From: G965267425 sp965267425
Lineage (GTDB): Bacteria; Bacteroidota; Bacteroidia; Flavobacteriales_E; Vicingaceae
Direction of reading: 5' to 3'
DNA: 64,000 nucleotides
NCBI GenBank assembly: GCA_965267425.1
Contig: OZ253959.1
Coordinates: 434,001-498,000 of the forward strand
The notes below the pieces were generated by a model, which saw only the letters and a list, made by a program, of their open reading frames with translations, was not told the DNA's origin and did not search any database. Below, piece by piece: positions 34,737 through 45,090 of the stretch. The position numbers and the translations under genes were made by a program. Every line of letters begins with the position of its first letter. Positions within the stretch are counted from its first letter, which is position 1.

Positions 34737-37403
34737 ATGACTGGAAGGAAAATTAATCGATTAAGCAAAGTAGCAAGAGAGTTCAATATTGGTATTGGTA
34801 CCATCGTGGAATTTTTATCTGAAAAAGGGATAGAAATTGAAGCTAAACCAAATACCAAAATTGAAGAAGATGTGTATGACATGCTTTTGGGAGAATTCCA
34901 GTCAGAAAAAAGTGTGCGTGAAGATTCTGATCAAAAGGCGATGAGTGCTTCCGTAGAAACGGAAGTGGAGGAGAAACGATTTGAGAAGGACGAAGAAATC
35001 TTAATCAAAAACGTTCAGGGAATTACCGTTGAGAAAGAGGCGGTAGAGGAAGAGCCGATAAAAGAAGAGCCAGCTGCACCAGAGGCACCTGCTGAACCTC
35101 CTGTGGAAGAAAAAGAAGATTCCAAAGAGGTGAAAGTTGTTGGTAAAATTGATTTGGATTCCATGAATTTAAAAACCCGTCCAGGTAAAAAAGCCAAGGC
35201 GGAAAAAGTGGAAGAAGCGCCCAAGGCAAAAGAAGCGGATGCTCCAAAAGAACAAGCTGAAAGCAACGAGGAGAGCCAGGAAATTAAAACAAAAGTCGAT
35301 CAAATTGACACACCTAAAGTGGTCGGTAAAATTGACTTGAAAGAAGAGGAGGACAAGAAGAAGAAAATTCCTGTAGCATCTTCATCTTCTGATGTAGAAA
35401 CGGAAAGGCAACGAAGAAAACGCAGGAAACGAATTACATCAGAAAAAGGAGGGCCAGCCAAACAACGCAAGAAAGGTTCTCGTGAGCCTGAAAAACCTGA
35501 ATTGACAGATAAAGAAATTCAGGAGCAGATCAAAGATACCTTGGCAAGATTGACCAGCGGAGGAAAATCAAAGTCTGCCAAATTTAGAAGGCAAAAAAGA
35601 GATGCCATTAGTGAACAGCGCCAGAAAGAATTAGAAGAAGCAGCTGCTGAAGAAAAAATCTTGAAGGTTACGGAATTTGTGACAGCCAATGAATTGGCTA
35701 CCATGATGAACGTTTCTGTTAATGATGTTATCTCGGCTTGTATGAGTTTAGGCTTGTATGTTTCCATCAACCAACGACTCGATGCTGAAACCTTGACCAT
35801 TGTTGCGGAAGAATTTGGATACCAGATTGAATTTGTTGCAGCTAATTTGCAGGATACGGTTGTTTCCCATGAAGACAGTGAAGATGACCTACAGTCAAGA
35901 TATCCGATTGTTACCGTAATGGGGCACGTTGATCACGGTAAAACATCCTTACTTGATCACATTCGAAAAGCAAATGTCATTGCCGGTGAAGCTGGTGGAA
36001 TCACGCAGCACATCGGGGCCTATAATGTGGCACTGGAAGATGGCAGGAGAATTACTTTCCTTGATACACCGGGTCACGAAGCCTTTACCGCTATGCGTGC
36101 CAGAGGTGCGCAGGTAACGGATGTAGCCATCATTGTGGTGGCAGCAGATGACAGTGTGATGCCTCAAACCAAAGAAGCCATCAACCACGCTCAAGCTGCC
36201 GGCGTTCCTATTGTGTTTGCCATCAATAAAATTGACAGACCTAATGCCAATCCTGAAAAGATCAAAGAAGAATTGGCCAACAATGACATCTTGGTTGAAG
36301 ATTGGGGTGGTAAATTTCAGTCACAAGATATTTCAGCCAAGTCGGGGACAAATGTCGAGGACCTATTAGAGAAAGTTCTTTTAGAAGCTGACTTATTGGA
36401 ATTGAAAGCCAACCCGGAAAGAAATGCGAACGGTACGGTCATTGAATCCAGCCTTGATAAAGGGCGTGGGTACGTAACAACCATCTTGGTTCAGGGTGGT
36501 ACGTTGAAACAAGGAGATTTCATTTTGTGTGGTTCTTACAGTGGAAAGATTAAGGCGATGTTTAATGAAAGAGGACAGGCCATTAAAGAAGCAGGTCCGT
36601 CTGTTCCGGCATCTATCCTTGGATTAAATGGTGCACCAAATGCGGGAGATAGCTTTAATGTGATGAGTGACGAACGCGAAGCGAAATCCATTGCACTTAA
36701 AAGACAACAGTTGCAACGTGAACAAGGAGTTAAAACCCAAAAGCACATTACACTTGACGAAATCGGACGACGAATTGCCATTGGTGATTTCAAGGAATTG
36801 AATGTGATTGTGAAAGGTGATGTTGACGGTTCCATTGAAGCATTGTCGGATTCGTTATTGAAACTTTCTACCGATCAAATTCAAATCAATATCATTCACA
36901 AGTCTGTTGGACAGATTAGTGAATCGGATGTTAACCTTGCTGCTGCCTCTGATGCCATTATTATCGGCTTCCAGGTTAGGGCCTCTTCCAGCGCCAGAAA
37001 AATGGCTGAAAAAGAAGAAATCGATATCCGATTGTATTCCATCATTTACGATGCTATTGAAGAAATCAAGTCTGCAATGGAAGGAATGCTTGCGCCTAAA
37101 GTGGAAGAAAATATTGTTGGAACTGCGGAAATCAGAGAAACCTTTAAGATTTCGAAAGTTGGTACCATTGCCGGATGTATGGTGAAAGAAGGTAAAATTC
37201 ACCGAAACAACAATGTACGCGTCATTCGTGAAGGTATTGTGGTTTACACAGGTGTGTTGGGATCGTTAAAGAGATTTAAGGAAGATGCCAAAGAAGTCGC
37301 TTCAGGTTATGAATGTGGACTGAACATTGAAAATTACAACGACATCAAAGTTGGTGATATTGTTGAAGCCTACGAACAAGTAGAAATCAAGCAGAAACTT
37401 TAA
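34737..37403 (+). CDS. infB: Translation initiation factor IF-2
   Basis: An 888-residue GTPase. Residues 1-60 are the IF2_N-type helical domain (INRLSKVAREFNIGIGTIVE). A long Lys/Glu/Pro-rich linker extends to about residue 300. The G domain shows G1 GHVDHGKT (396-403), G2 AGGITQHIGAY, G3 DTPGHEAF and G4 NKIDRPN. Domains II-IV follow (GRGYVTTILVQGG, GDVDGSIEALSDSLL, and the end VGDIVEAYEQVEIKQKL). It brings initiator tRNA to the 30S subunit. The stop overlaps the convergent SPOR-like gene by four bases. Confidence 0.96.
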   Translation: MTGRKINRLSKVAREFNIGIGTIVEFLSEKGIEIEAKPNTKIEEDVYDMLLGEFQSEKSVREDSDQKAMSASVETEVEEKRFEKDEEILIKNVQGITVEKEAVEEEPIKEEPAAPEAPAEPPVEEKEDSKEVKVVGKIDLDSMNLKTRPGKKAKAEKVEEAPKAKEADAPKEQAESNEESQEIKTKVDQIDTPKVVGKIDLKEEEDKKKKIPVASSSSDVETERQRRKRRKRITSEKGGPAKQRKKGSREPEKPELTDKEIQEQIKDTLARLTSGGKSKSAKFRRQKRDAISEQRQKELEEAAAEEKILKVTEFVTANELATMMNVSVNDVISACMSLGLYVSINQRLDAETLTIVAEEFGYQIEFVAANLQDTVVSHEDSEDDLQSRYPIVTVMGHVDHGKTSLLDHIRKANVIAGEAGGITQHIGAYNVALEDGRRITFLDTPGHEAFTAMRARGAQVTDVAIIVVAADDSVMPQTKEAINHAQAAGVPIVFAINKIDRPNANPEKIKEELANNDILVEDWGGKFQSQDISAKSGTNVEDLLEKVLLEADLLELKANPERNANGTVIESSLDKGRGYVTTILVQGGTLKQGDFILCGSYSGKIKAMFNERGQAIKEAGPSVPASILGLNGAPNAGDSFNVMSDEREAKSIALKRQQLQREQGVKTQKHITLDEIGRRIAIGDFKELNVIVKGDVDGSIEALSDSLLKLSTDQIQINIIHKSVGQISESDVNLAAASDAIIIGFQVRASSSARKMAEKEEIDIRLYSIIYDAIEEIKSAMEGMLAPKVEENIVGTAEIRETFKISKVGTIAGCMVKEGKIHRNNNVRVIREGIVVYTGVLGSLKRFKEDAKEVASGYECGLNIENYNDIKVGDIVEAYEQVEIKQKL

Positions 37404-37825
37404 TTCCTTTCGGGATAAATAAAATCCCGAATGATGTAAGAATAGGGGAAGTGAATTTTCACTTCTTTATGGAAGCGATATGCGTCGTGTTTTTCCAGAA
37501 AATCTCCAATTTTCACATTGTAGTTTGGTTGCTTGTATTCCTCGTATGCATTCACATCAGGATAATGCATCTTGAATTTTGATTTGAACTTTCTGGAGTC
37601 CTCTCTTTTTGGTGCCGAATAAATCATAATTCGATAACCAGGTGTTTCATATAATCGGTTAAATTTTTCACTCAATTTGTCTATTCTTCGGTCCATTTCG
37701 ATGGTTGAAGTACCCACATATTTTGTGGGTGAAGACGGATATGTTGAAGATGAATCGGTTGATTGACCAACAACCAAGTTACCGGTGATAAAAATGAGGG
37801 TTAAAAAAGTCAGATAGGATTTCAT
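37400..37825 (-). CDS. Secreted SPOR-like domain protein
   Basis: A 141-residue protein with a signal peptide (MKSYLTFLTLIFITGNLVVG). The C-terminal 75 residues have the repeated beta-alpha-beta layout of SPOR-like domains: GYRIMIYSAPKREDSRKFKS, then VNAYEEYKQPNYNVKIGDFL, then EVKIHFPYSYIIRD. SPOR domains bind denuded peptidoglycan glycan strands, which suggests a periplasmic cell-wall role. It converges on infB with a four-base overlap. Confidence 0.7.
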   Translation of the reverse strand: MKSYLTFLTLIFITGNLVVGQSTDSSSTYPSSPTKYVGTSTIEMDRRIDKLSEKFNRLYETPGYRIMIYSAPKREDSRKFKSKFKMHYPDVNAYEEYKQPNYNVKIGDFLEKHDAYRFHKEVKIHFPYSYIIRDFIYPERN

Positions 37826-37945
37826 GTGTTGACAAAATTAACAATCCAAATTGTATGCCAGATTAGAATCATGTTCGATGAGGCAAAAATTCCTTATTTA
37901 GAATCATTATAAATTAGCAATACCTATTCCATTTTAACCGAGAAT

Positions 37946-37977
37946 TTGGCTTTAGTATTAGGAATCTGTTAAATTTG
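37946..37977 (+). promoter_or_regulatory. Promoter of the actABCDEF-cox operon
   Basis: TTG at 37946-37948, a 21-base spacer, and TAAATTTG at 37970-37977 give a full match to the Bacteroidota -33/-7 pattern. The predicted start near 37984 leaves a leader of about 50 bases before actA. Confidence 0.65.
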
Positions 37978-38035
37978 CCTGCGATGTTTATCGTCGGGCA
38001 ATCGATCGAATATAATACACTGTAATCGCCTGAAA

Positions 38036-39295
38036 ATGAGTAATTTAAGAAAATTGAAATCAGAAAGTTTGAAAATTCGATTATTCTCTTTCCTGTTTAT
38101 AACTCTTTCACTTTTAGCACATTCACAACCAGACGGCGAGAAGCTTTTTAAGGCTAATTGCTCTGCGTGTCATTTAGTTACGGAGAAGAAATTAATTGGC
38201 CCTGGCCTAAAGGGTGCTGAAGAAAGATGGGAAAGCAAAGAATTATTATATAAGTGGATCAAGAATTCACAAGAAGTAATTGCATCAGGTGATGCATATG
38301 CCAATGCCATTTTTGAAGAATATGGCAAGTCGGTTATGCCAGCTCAACCTGTTTCGGATGAGGACATCGATGCTATTTTAGCTTATGTTGCCAATCCTCC
38401 GGTGAAAGAAGATGCTGGTGAAGAAATTGCGGCAGCAGGCGGTGGTCAGGAAAATGAAGATGAAGGTGCTTCCATCTATTTGGTGCTGGGCATCATCGTT
38501 ATTCTGATTGTATTGGTTGCCTTATTGAGGCGAGCAAACTTATCTCTTCGTCAGTTGCATGCTGAAAAGAACAACTTGGAGGTTCCTGCAGAATCTACCA
38601 TGTATGAGGCATTGATGACATGGATTGCACAAAACAAAACCATGTTTGCCTTGATATGCATTGTGACAGTGGTATTCATTGCACAATGGACTTGGAATGT
38701 GTTGTTTGGTATTGGTGTATATGAAGCGTATCAACCCGATCAGCCAATTGCATTTTCTCATGAAGTGCATGCTGGTACCAATGAAATCGATTGTAATTAT
38801 TGTCATTCGTCTGCACGAAATAGTAAAAGTGCTGGTATTCCATCTGCCAATGTTTGTATGAATTGTCATAAATACATTACCGAAGGAACCAATACAGGTG
38901 CTACTGAAATTGCTAAGATTCATGCGGCCATTGATTTCAATTCAGAAACAAGATCATACGGGGAAAATCAAAAGCCAATTAAATGGGTGAAGGTGCATAA
39001 CTTACCTGACCATGTTTATTTCAATCACTCACAGCACGTTACTGTTGGTAAAATCAAATGTCAAACATGTCACGGCCCTGTGGAGGAAATGACCGTTGCC
39101 AAGCAATACTCTCCGTTGACCATGGGATGGTGTATCAATTGTCATAGAGAAACGAAAGTTCAAATGGATGACAATGGATATTACGATGAAATTCATGCAC
39201 GATTGAGTGAAGAAAGCAAAGCAAAATACTTGAAAGACGGTATGATAACTGTGGATGAGTTGGGAGGAATGGAATGTGCAAAATGTCATTATTAG
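38036..39295 (+). CDS. actA: Alternative complex III multihaem cytochrome c subunit ActA
   Basis: A 419-residue membrane-bound cytochrome with a signal/anchor sequence. An N-terminal monohaem domain (CSACH at 42-46) is followed by a membrane helix near residues 143-165 and a second near 203-222. A C-terminal multihaem domain then carries CNYCH, CMNCH, CQTCH, CINCH and CAKCH. That makes six CxxCH sites in total. ActA passes electrons from the quinol-oxidising core to the cytochrome of cytochrome oxidase. It is the first gene of the complete act-cox operon and has its own promoter at 37946-37977. Confidence 0.92.
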   Translation: MSNLRKLKSESLKIRLFSFLFITLSLLAHSQPDGEKLFKANCSACHLVTEKKLIGPGLKGAEERWESKELLYKWIKNSQEVIASGDAYANAIFEEYGKSVMPAQPVSDEDIDAILAYVANPPVKEDAGEEIAAAGGGQENEDEGASIYLVLGIIVILIVLVALLRRANLSLRQLHAEKNNLEVPAESTMYEALMTWIAQNKTMFALICIVTVVFIAQWTWNVLFGIGVYEAYQPDQPIAFSHEVHAGTNEIDCNYCHSSARNSKSAGIPSANVCMNCHKYITEGTNTGATEIAKIHAAIDFNSETRSYGENQKPIKWVKVHNLPDHVYFNHSQHVTVGKIKCQTCHGPVEEMTVAKQYSPLTMGWCINCHRETKVQMDDNGYYDEIHARLSEESKAKYLKDGMITVDELGGMECAKCHY

Positions 39296-39339
39296 GATAA
39301 CTAAAATCGTCAGTGTAATTCGATATAGCTCTTATAATT

Positions 39340-42300
39340 ATGAGTAATCAAAAAAAATACTGGAAAGGGATAGAAGAGTTAAAACAAGATCCTTCTTTTG
39401 TAGAGAATTCAAACAAAGAATTTTCGGAATACCTGCCGGTCAATGAATTTTTGGGAGATGAAAAAAATGTTTCTTCCGGTCAGACTTCTCGTCGCGATTT
39501 TTTAAAGTACCTGGGATTTAGTGTTACAGCCGCATCTCTTGCTGCCTGTGAAACACCAATTACCAAAGCTATACCTTACGTGGTTAAACCGGAAGAAGTA
39601 AATCCGGGAATAGCCAATTGGTATGCTTCTTCTTACTTTGATGGGAATGACTTTGCCAGTATATTGGTGAAAACGAGAGAAGGAAGACCCATCCTCATTG
39701 AAGGAAATAAAAAATCTGGAATCACAAAAGGTAGAGTGAATGCAAGAATCAATTCATCGGTTCTTTCTTTATATGATTCCAATCGTCAGCAATATCCAAT
39801 GATGAATGGTGAAAAAAGTTCATGGGATGCTGTAGATAAAGAAATTAAATCTAAGTTGGGTGCAGCGGCAAATGGCGGTTCTGTTAGAATGGTTACTCCA
39901 ACCATCATCAGCCCTTCTACCAAAGCCATCATCAATGAGATTTCTTCTTCCATGAATGGAGGCGCTGAATCGAATGGTGAGGAATCTGCAAGTGGCAGTG
40001 GAAGTTTTGCTCATGTCATGACGGACGTGATTTCTTACACAGGAATGCTCAAAGCGAATGAGCAATGTTTTGGTATGTATAGCATGCCTGTTTTCAGATT
40101 TGATAAAGCAAAAGTAATTGTTGGTGTTGATGCTGATTTTCTAGGAAATTGGATAGCTGGTTTCAATTTTGCCGGTGATTATACCAGTGCAAGACGACCA
40201 GAAAATGGTGATATGTCAAGACATTACCAGTTTGAAACCAACATGTCTACAACTGGTGCAAGTGCAGACAAGAGAATTACGATGAAGCCATCAGAGCATG
40301 GTAGTGTAGTAAAAGACTTGTACAATGCCGTAGCTAAAAAAGTTGGCCAGCCTGGTGTTTCTGCTGGAAATTCCGGAAAAGAAGGAATTGAAGCAATCGC
40401 AGCTGACTTATTAAAGAACAAAGGAAATTCATTAGTGGTTAGTGGTTCCAATGATTCAAACATACAAGTGTTAGTGAATGGCATCAACTATATGTTGGAG
40501 AATTACGGTGGAACCTTAAATATGGATGTGCAGTCTACCTTGAAACAAGGAAATGACGATGCATATGAAAACCTAATCAAAGAGATGGAATCTGGAAAAG
40601 TAGATGTACTTTTCATTCAAGGATTAGATCCAGTATATACGAGCGTTGATCCAGAAAGATTTAAGGCAGCATTGGCGAAGGTAAAGACTACTGTTTCGTT
40701 TTCTGTGATGCCTGACATGACTAGTGAGTTATGTACATTCCATTGTCCAGATAATCATGGATTAGAATCGTGGAATGATGCCAATCCTTCAACAGGTTAT
40801 TATTCACTTGCACAACCATGTATTTCTAACATTTATGATACTCGTCAATTCCAAGACTCCTTGTTGACCTGGATGGGAAAAGATGTTAGTTATTACGATT
40901 ACATAAGAACTTATTGGAAAGAAAATATTTTCACAAAACAAACGGCAAGTGTTCTATTCGAAGATTTTTGGAATTCGTCATTGCACGATGGAATTTTCGA
41001 AATGAAAGCTGCTCCGGTTGAATGGGCTTACAATGGAGATGCTCAGGCTGCTGCTTCTAAAATCAAAGCAGAAACAGGAGCTTTTGAGGTGTTGTTATAC
41101 CAAAAAGCAGGTATCGGAGATGGTTCTCAATTCAATAATCCTTGGTTGCAAGAACTTCCGGATCCAATTTCAAAAGTTACCTGGGACAATTACGTTACCA
41201 TGTCAATTTCAGATGCGGAGTCTTTTGGATTTAACGCATTGATGGGACAAGAGCAAAAGTCCAATATGGTTACGGTAACCATGAATGGAATGACTACCGA
41301 AGCACTTCCTGTATTGGTTCAACCGGGACAAGCCAAAGGCACCATTGGTATTGCATTGGGTTATGGAAAGAAAGCCTGGAAAATGAACGAAAAAGTGGGT
41401 GTGAACGTTTTCCCATTGGTTCATTTGCACAACGATCATGTAGATTATTCAGGAGTTGTTGACATTACTCCAGTGGATGAGACATATCATTTAGCAGCTA
41501 CACAGACACATCAAACAGTAATGGGTCGTGGAGAGGTAATCAAAGAAACTGATTTTGGCACGTTCAAAAACGGAAACAAAAATGATTACAATGCACCATT
41601 GATGTTGGCCACGCATGATGGTAAAACTCCGGTGAAAGAAATCAATCTTTGGAACGATCATGAAGTTGAGGGTGTAGGTCACAGATGGGGTCTATCGATT
41701 GACTTGAATGATTGTATTGGATGTGGAGCTTGTATTACGGCTTGTAGTGCAGAGAACAATGTTCCTGTTGTTGGAAAAGATGAGGTGAGAAGAGGTCGTG
41801 AAATGCACTGGTTGAGAATTGATAGATATTATTCTTCGGATTCAGGACATGATGAAGGGTATACATTGATGGAAATCCCGTCAGATGAGCCTGAAGTAGT
41901 GTTCCAGCCAATGATGTGTCAGCATTGTAACCATGCACCTTGTGAGACAGTATGTCCTGTTGCGGCTACGACACATAGCAATGAAGGACTGAATCAAATG
42001 ACCTACAACAGATGTATTGGTACTCGTTATTGTGCCAATAACTGTCCTTACAAAGTGAGAAGGTTTAACTGGTTCAACTACATTGGCAATGATAAGTTTG
42101 CCGACATGAATCCAATGCAGGATGATTTGGGGAGAATGGTGTTGAATCCAGATGTTACAGTTCGTGCACGAGGTGTGATGGAAAAATGTAGCATGTGTGT
42201 TCAAAGAATTCAAGCGGGCAAATTGGTGGCTAAGAAAGAAGGTAGAAAAGTGAAGGATGGAGATATCAGCACGGCTTGTTCAGCTGCCTGTCCAACGAAT

Positions 42301-42453
42301 TCAATCGTTTTTGGTGACTTGAACGATGAAAATTCAATGGTTGCTAAGAATGCCAATAAAGACAGAGCATATCAAGTAATTGAAAGTGTTGGTACAAGAC
42401 CGAATGTTTATTATCAAACGAAAGTGAGAAATAAGCAAACAAACGAAGCATAA
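39340..42453 (+). CDS. actB: Alternative complex III iron-sulfur/molybdopterin-oxidoreductase-like subunit ActB
   Basis: A 1037-residue periplasmic subunit. A long leader carries a Tat-like motif with Arg51-Arg52 (SRRDFLKYLGF) followed by LAAC with Cys70, so the protein is probably Tat-exported and lipidated. The central part is a molybdopterin-oxidoreductase-like domain as in other ActB proteins, known to lack the cofactor. The C-terminal ferredoxin-like domain binds Fe-S clusters: CIGCGACITAC, CQHCNHAPCETVCP, CIGTRYCANNCP and CSMCVQRI with CSAACP. It relays electrons between quinol and ActA/ActE. Confidence 0.95.
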   Translation: MSNQKKYWKGIEELKQDPSFVENSNKEFSEYLPVNEFLGDEKNVSSGQTSRRDFLKYLGFSVTAASLAACETPITKAIPYVVKPEEVNPGIANWYASSYFDGNDFASILVKTREGRPILIEGNKKSGITKGRVNARINSSVLSLYDSNRQQYPMMNGEKSSWDAVDKEIKSKLGAAANGGSVRMVTPTIISPSTKAIINEISSSMNGGAESNGEESASGSGSFAHVMTDVISYTGMLKANEQCFGMYSMPVFRFDKAKVIVGVDADFLGNWIAGFNFAGDYTSARRPENGDMSRHYQFETNMSTTGASADKRITMKPSEHGSVVKDLYNAVAKKVGQPGVSAGNSGKEGIEAIAADLLKNKGNSLVVSGSNDSNIQVLVNGINYMLENYGGTLNMDVQSTLKQGNDDAYENLIKEMESGKVDVLFIQGLDPVYTSVDPERFKAALAKVKTTVSFSVMPDMTSELCTFHCPDNHGLESWNDANPSTGYYSLAQPCISNIYDTRQFQDSLLTWMGKDVSYYDYIRTYWKENIFTKQTASVLFEDFWNSSLHDGIFEMKAAPVEWAYNGDAQAAASKIKAETGAFEVLLYQKAGIGDGSQFNNPWLQELPDPISKVTWDNYVTMSISDAESFGFNALMGQEQKSNMVTVTMNGMTTEALPVLVQPGQAKGTIGIALGYGKKAWKMNEKVGVNVFPLVHLHNDHVDYSGVVDITPVDETYHLAATQTHQTVMGRGEVIKETDFGTFKNGNKNDYNAPLMLATHDGKTPVKEINLWNDHEVEGVGHRWGLSIDLNDCIGCGACITACSAENNVPVVGKDEVRRGREMHWLRIDRYYSSDSGHDEGYTLMEIPSDEPEVVFQPMMCQHCNHAPCETVCPVAATTHSNEGLNQMTYNRCIGTRYCANNCPYKVRRFNWFNYIGNDKFADMNPMQDDLGRMVLNPDVTVRARGVMEKCSMCVQRIQAGKLVAKKEGRKVKDGDISTACSAACPTNSIVFGDLNDENSMVAKNANKDRAYQVIESVGTRPNVYYQTKVRNKQTNEA

Positions 42454-42476
42454 ATAAAGACTAAATACATTTAAGA

Positions 42477-43856
42477 ATGCATCAGGAATCAGCAATTCGC
42501 GAACCGTTAATTTTAGGAAATAAATCCTATTCGGATATTACGGCGGATGTATGTAAGCCTATTGAAAATAAGGCCAATAAATTGTGGTATAGAGCCATTA
42601 CAGTCTCTGCGTTGCTGGCATTGTGGGGCATTGGATGTATTCTATATTTGATTGGAGAAGGTATTGGTGTTTGGGGGTTGAACAAGACGGTAGGATGGGC
42701 TTGGGACATTACCAACTTCGTTTGGTGGGTTGGAATTGGACACGCTGGAACACTTATTTCTGCAGTACTTTTGCTTTTCCGTCAGAAATGGAGAATGGCC
42801 ATTAACCGTTCTGCTGAAGCAATGACCATTTTTGCGGTAATGATGGCAGCCCTTTTCCCAGGAATTCACATGGGAAGAATTTGGTTGGCTTATTTTGTAT
42901 TTCCTATTCCAAACCAATTTGGACCATTGTGGGTTAACTTTAACTCACCACTGCTTTGGGATGTATTCGCCATTAGTACGTATTTCTCAGTATCACTTGT
43001 CTTTTGGTACATTGGACTTATTCCTGATTTTGCATCCATCAGAGATCGATTAAAGCATCCAGTTCAGAAGAGAATTTATAGTTTGTTAAGTTTTGGTTGG
43101 ACTGGAAATGCCAAGGCTTGGACCAGATTTGAAGAAGTATCGTTGGTGTTAGCCGGATTGGCAACTCCTCTTGTATTTTCTGTACACTCCATTGTAAGTA
43201 TGGACTTTGCCACATCGGTTATTCCAGGATGGCATACTACCATTTTCCCTCCGTATTTCGTTTCGGGTGCGGTATTCTCTGGATTTGCCATGGTGCAGAC
43301 CTTGGTGATTATCATGAGGAAAATGTTCAAACTTGAAAATTACATAACCATTAAGCACGTGGAGTACATGAACATAGTCATCATTGTGACAGGTTCCATT
43401 GTGGGTGTGGCATATTTAACGGAGTTATTTATCTCTTGGTATTCAGGAGTAGAATACGAATCGTATGCATTTATTAACAGAGCAACCGGACCTTACTGGT
43501 GGGCTTATTGGAGCATGATGACATGTAACGTGATTTCACCGCAATTGTTCTGGATCAAAAAAATCAGAAGAAGTTTAGTAGCCACATTTATTCTTTCCAT
43601 TGTGGTAAACATTGGTATGTGGTTTGAAAGATTTGTAATTATTGTAACATCCCTACACAGAGATTACCTACCATCCAGTTGGTCAATGTTTCATCCAACT
43701 TTTGTGGATATAGGCATCTTCTTAGGAACAATAGGGATTTTCTTCACCTTGTTTTTATTGTTTGCCAGATACTTTCCAGTATTGGCGTTCAATGAATTGA
43801 AATCTATATTGAGATCTTCCGGTGAAGAGTACAAAAAACAGAACAGCGAACATTAA
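42477..43856 (+). CDS. actC: Alternative complex III quinol-binding membrane subunit ActC (NrfD family)
   Basis: A 459-residue integral membrane protein of the NrfD/PsrC family with about ten helices. Conserved segments include WWVGIGHAGTLISAVLLLFR, FPGIHMGRIWLAYFVFPIPN and VHSIVSMDFATSVIPGWHTT, the last two near the proposed quinol site. ActC oxidises menaquinol and anchors ActB. It starts 23 bp after actB. Confidence 0.95.
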   Translation: MHQESAIREPLILGNKSYSDITADVCKPIENKANKLWYRAITVSALLALWGIGCILYLIGEGIGVWGLNKTVGWAWDITNFVWWVGIGHAGTLISAVLLLFRQKWRMAINRSAEAMTIFAVMMAALFPGIHMGRIWLAYFVFPIPNQFGPLWVNFNSPLLWDVFAISTYFSVSLVFWYIGLIPDFASIRDRLKHPVQKRIYSLLSFGWTGNAKAWTRFEEVSLVLAGLATPLVFSVHSIVSMDFATSVIPGWHTTIFPPYFVSGAVFSGFAMVQTLVIIMRKMFKLENYITIKHVEYMNIVIIVTGSIVGVAYLTELFISWYSGVEYESYAFINRATGPYWWAYWSMMTCNVISPQLFWIKKIRRSLVATFILSIVVNIGMWFERFVIIVTSLHRDYLPSSWSMFHPTFVDIGIFLGTIGIFFTLFLLFARYFPVLAFNELKSILRSSGEEYKKQNSEH

Positions 43857-43873
43857 TGAATTATTGATAGGAC

Positions 43874-44401
43874 ATGGCTGACAAAGTATTATACGCAACA
43901 TACGACGATGACCACACCTTAATTGAAGGGGCCAAAAGCCTTGTTTCAAAAGGAGTGCACATCAGTGATGTTTTTTCTCCATTTCCACTTCATGGAATAG
44001 ACCCGATTATTGGTGTTTCCAGAACGCGGATTGCAATTTGTGCTTTTATATATGGTATAACTGGTACAAGTTTGGCATTGTTGGGAATGTGGTTTTTTAT
44101 GGTCCATGACTGGCCAGGAATTAACATTGGAGGAAAGCCCAATTTTAATCTTGCTCAAAACATTTATGCGTTTATTCCTGTAACATTTGAGTTTACGGTA
44201 TTGTGTGCTGCGCACGGAATGGCCATTACCATGTTTCTAAGAAACTGGACATTGCCAGGTGTGAAGCCAAGAAATCCTTACAAGTACACAACTGATGACA
44301 AGTTCGTAATGGAAATTCATCCATCGCACCACAACATGTCTTCAGATGAAATTCAAAACCTGGTGAAAGAAACGGGTTCAATTAACATTGAAGAACGCTA
44401 A
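43874..44401 (+). CDS. actD: Alternative complex III subunit ActD (DUF3341)
   Basis: A 175-residue protein with a cytoplasmic N-terminal domain (YATYDDDHTLIEGAKSLVSK, then HISDVFSPFPLHGIDPIIG), two membrane helices (about 56-78 and 97-118) and a short polar tail. This is the DUF3341 architecture of ActD, a structural subunit of alternative complex III. It lies 17 bp after actC and 8 bp before actE. Confidence 0.94.
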   Translation: MADKVLYATYDDDHTLIEGAKSLVSKGVHISDVFSPFPLHGIDPIIGVSRTRIAICAFIYGITGTSLALLGMWFFMVHDWPGINIGGKPNFNLAQNIYAFIPVTFEFTVLCAAHGMAITMFLRNWTLPGVKPRNPYKYTTDDKFVMEIHPSHHNMSSDEIQNLVKETGSINIEER

Positions 44402-44409
44402 TCTCTTGA

Positions 44410-45069
44410 ATGATGAAAATGAAAAGTTTGAACAGAAGCCTTAGCATAGTTGCCATTAGTGTATTTGCACTCGTGTTGTCTTCTTGTGATACCAAGGGAC
44501 CAGGTTGGGAATATATGCCTGACATGTATCGTTCTCCAGCAATTGAGCCATATGTTGATAATGAAGAATATGGAAATACAGACAGCATGTCTGTGCGTGA
44601 ACCTGTAAATGGCACAATTCCAAGAGGATTTAAACCTTATCCATATCAAGACACACCTGAAGATTTCGAATTGGCTGGAGAAAATTTGGTTAATCCAATT
44701 GCCGTTTCGCCAGAGGTGTTGGCAGAAGGGAAAGAATTGTATTCATATATGTGTCAGCACTGTCATGGTAAAAAAGGAGATGGAAAAGGATCCATTACCC
44801 ATCCGGTTTATGGTGCTGTTCCTTCCTATGCTGATGCCAATCCTACAAGACGTGGAAATCGAGCAATGAAGGACCTGAAACCAGGACATATTTATCATAC
44901 CATTATGTATGGTTTGAATGCCATGGGACCACATGCCAGTCAAATCAATGAAGAAGAAAGATGGAAAATTGTCCACTATGTGCAGTCTTTGCAGGGCAAT
45001 GAAAAAGAGGAGCAAAAAGAAGAAATGGCTGAGGAAATGACTGAAGAAGCCAAAAAATCTGAATCGTAA
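44410..45069 (+). CDS. actE: Alternative complex III monohaem cytochrome c lipoprotein ActE
   Basis: A 219-residue lipoprotein: the signal ends LVLSSC with Cys26, and in-frame ATGs at 44413 and 44419 leave the signal intact. One haem site CQHCHGKKGDG is followed by a likely axial Met in YGLNAMGPHAS. The C-terminus is a Glu/Lys-rich tail (EEQKEEMAEEMTEEAKKSES) outside the cytochrome fold. ActE carries electrons onward to the oxidase. Confidence 0.93.
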   Translation: MMKMKSLNRSLSIVAISVFALVLSSCDTKGPGWEYMPDMYRSPAIEPYVDNEEYGNTDSMSVREPVNGTIPRGFKPYPYQDTPEDFELAGENLVNPIAVSPEVLAEGKELYSYMCQHCHGKKGDGKGSITHPVYGAVPSYADANPTRRGNRAMKDLKPGHIYHTIMYGLNAMGPHASQINEEERWKIVHYVQSLQGNEKEEQKEEMAEEMTEEAKKSES

Positions 45070-45090
45070 TAAAGGAAAAAGAGTTAGAAA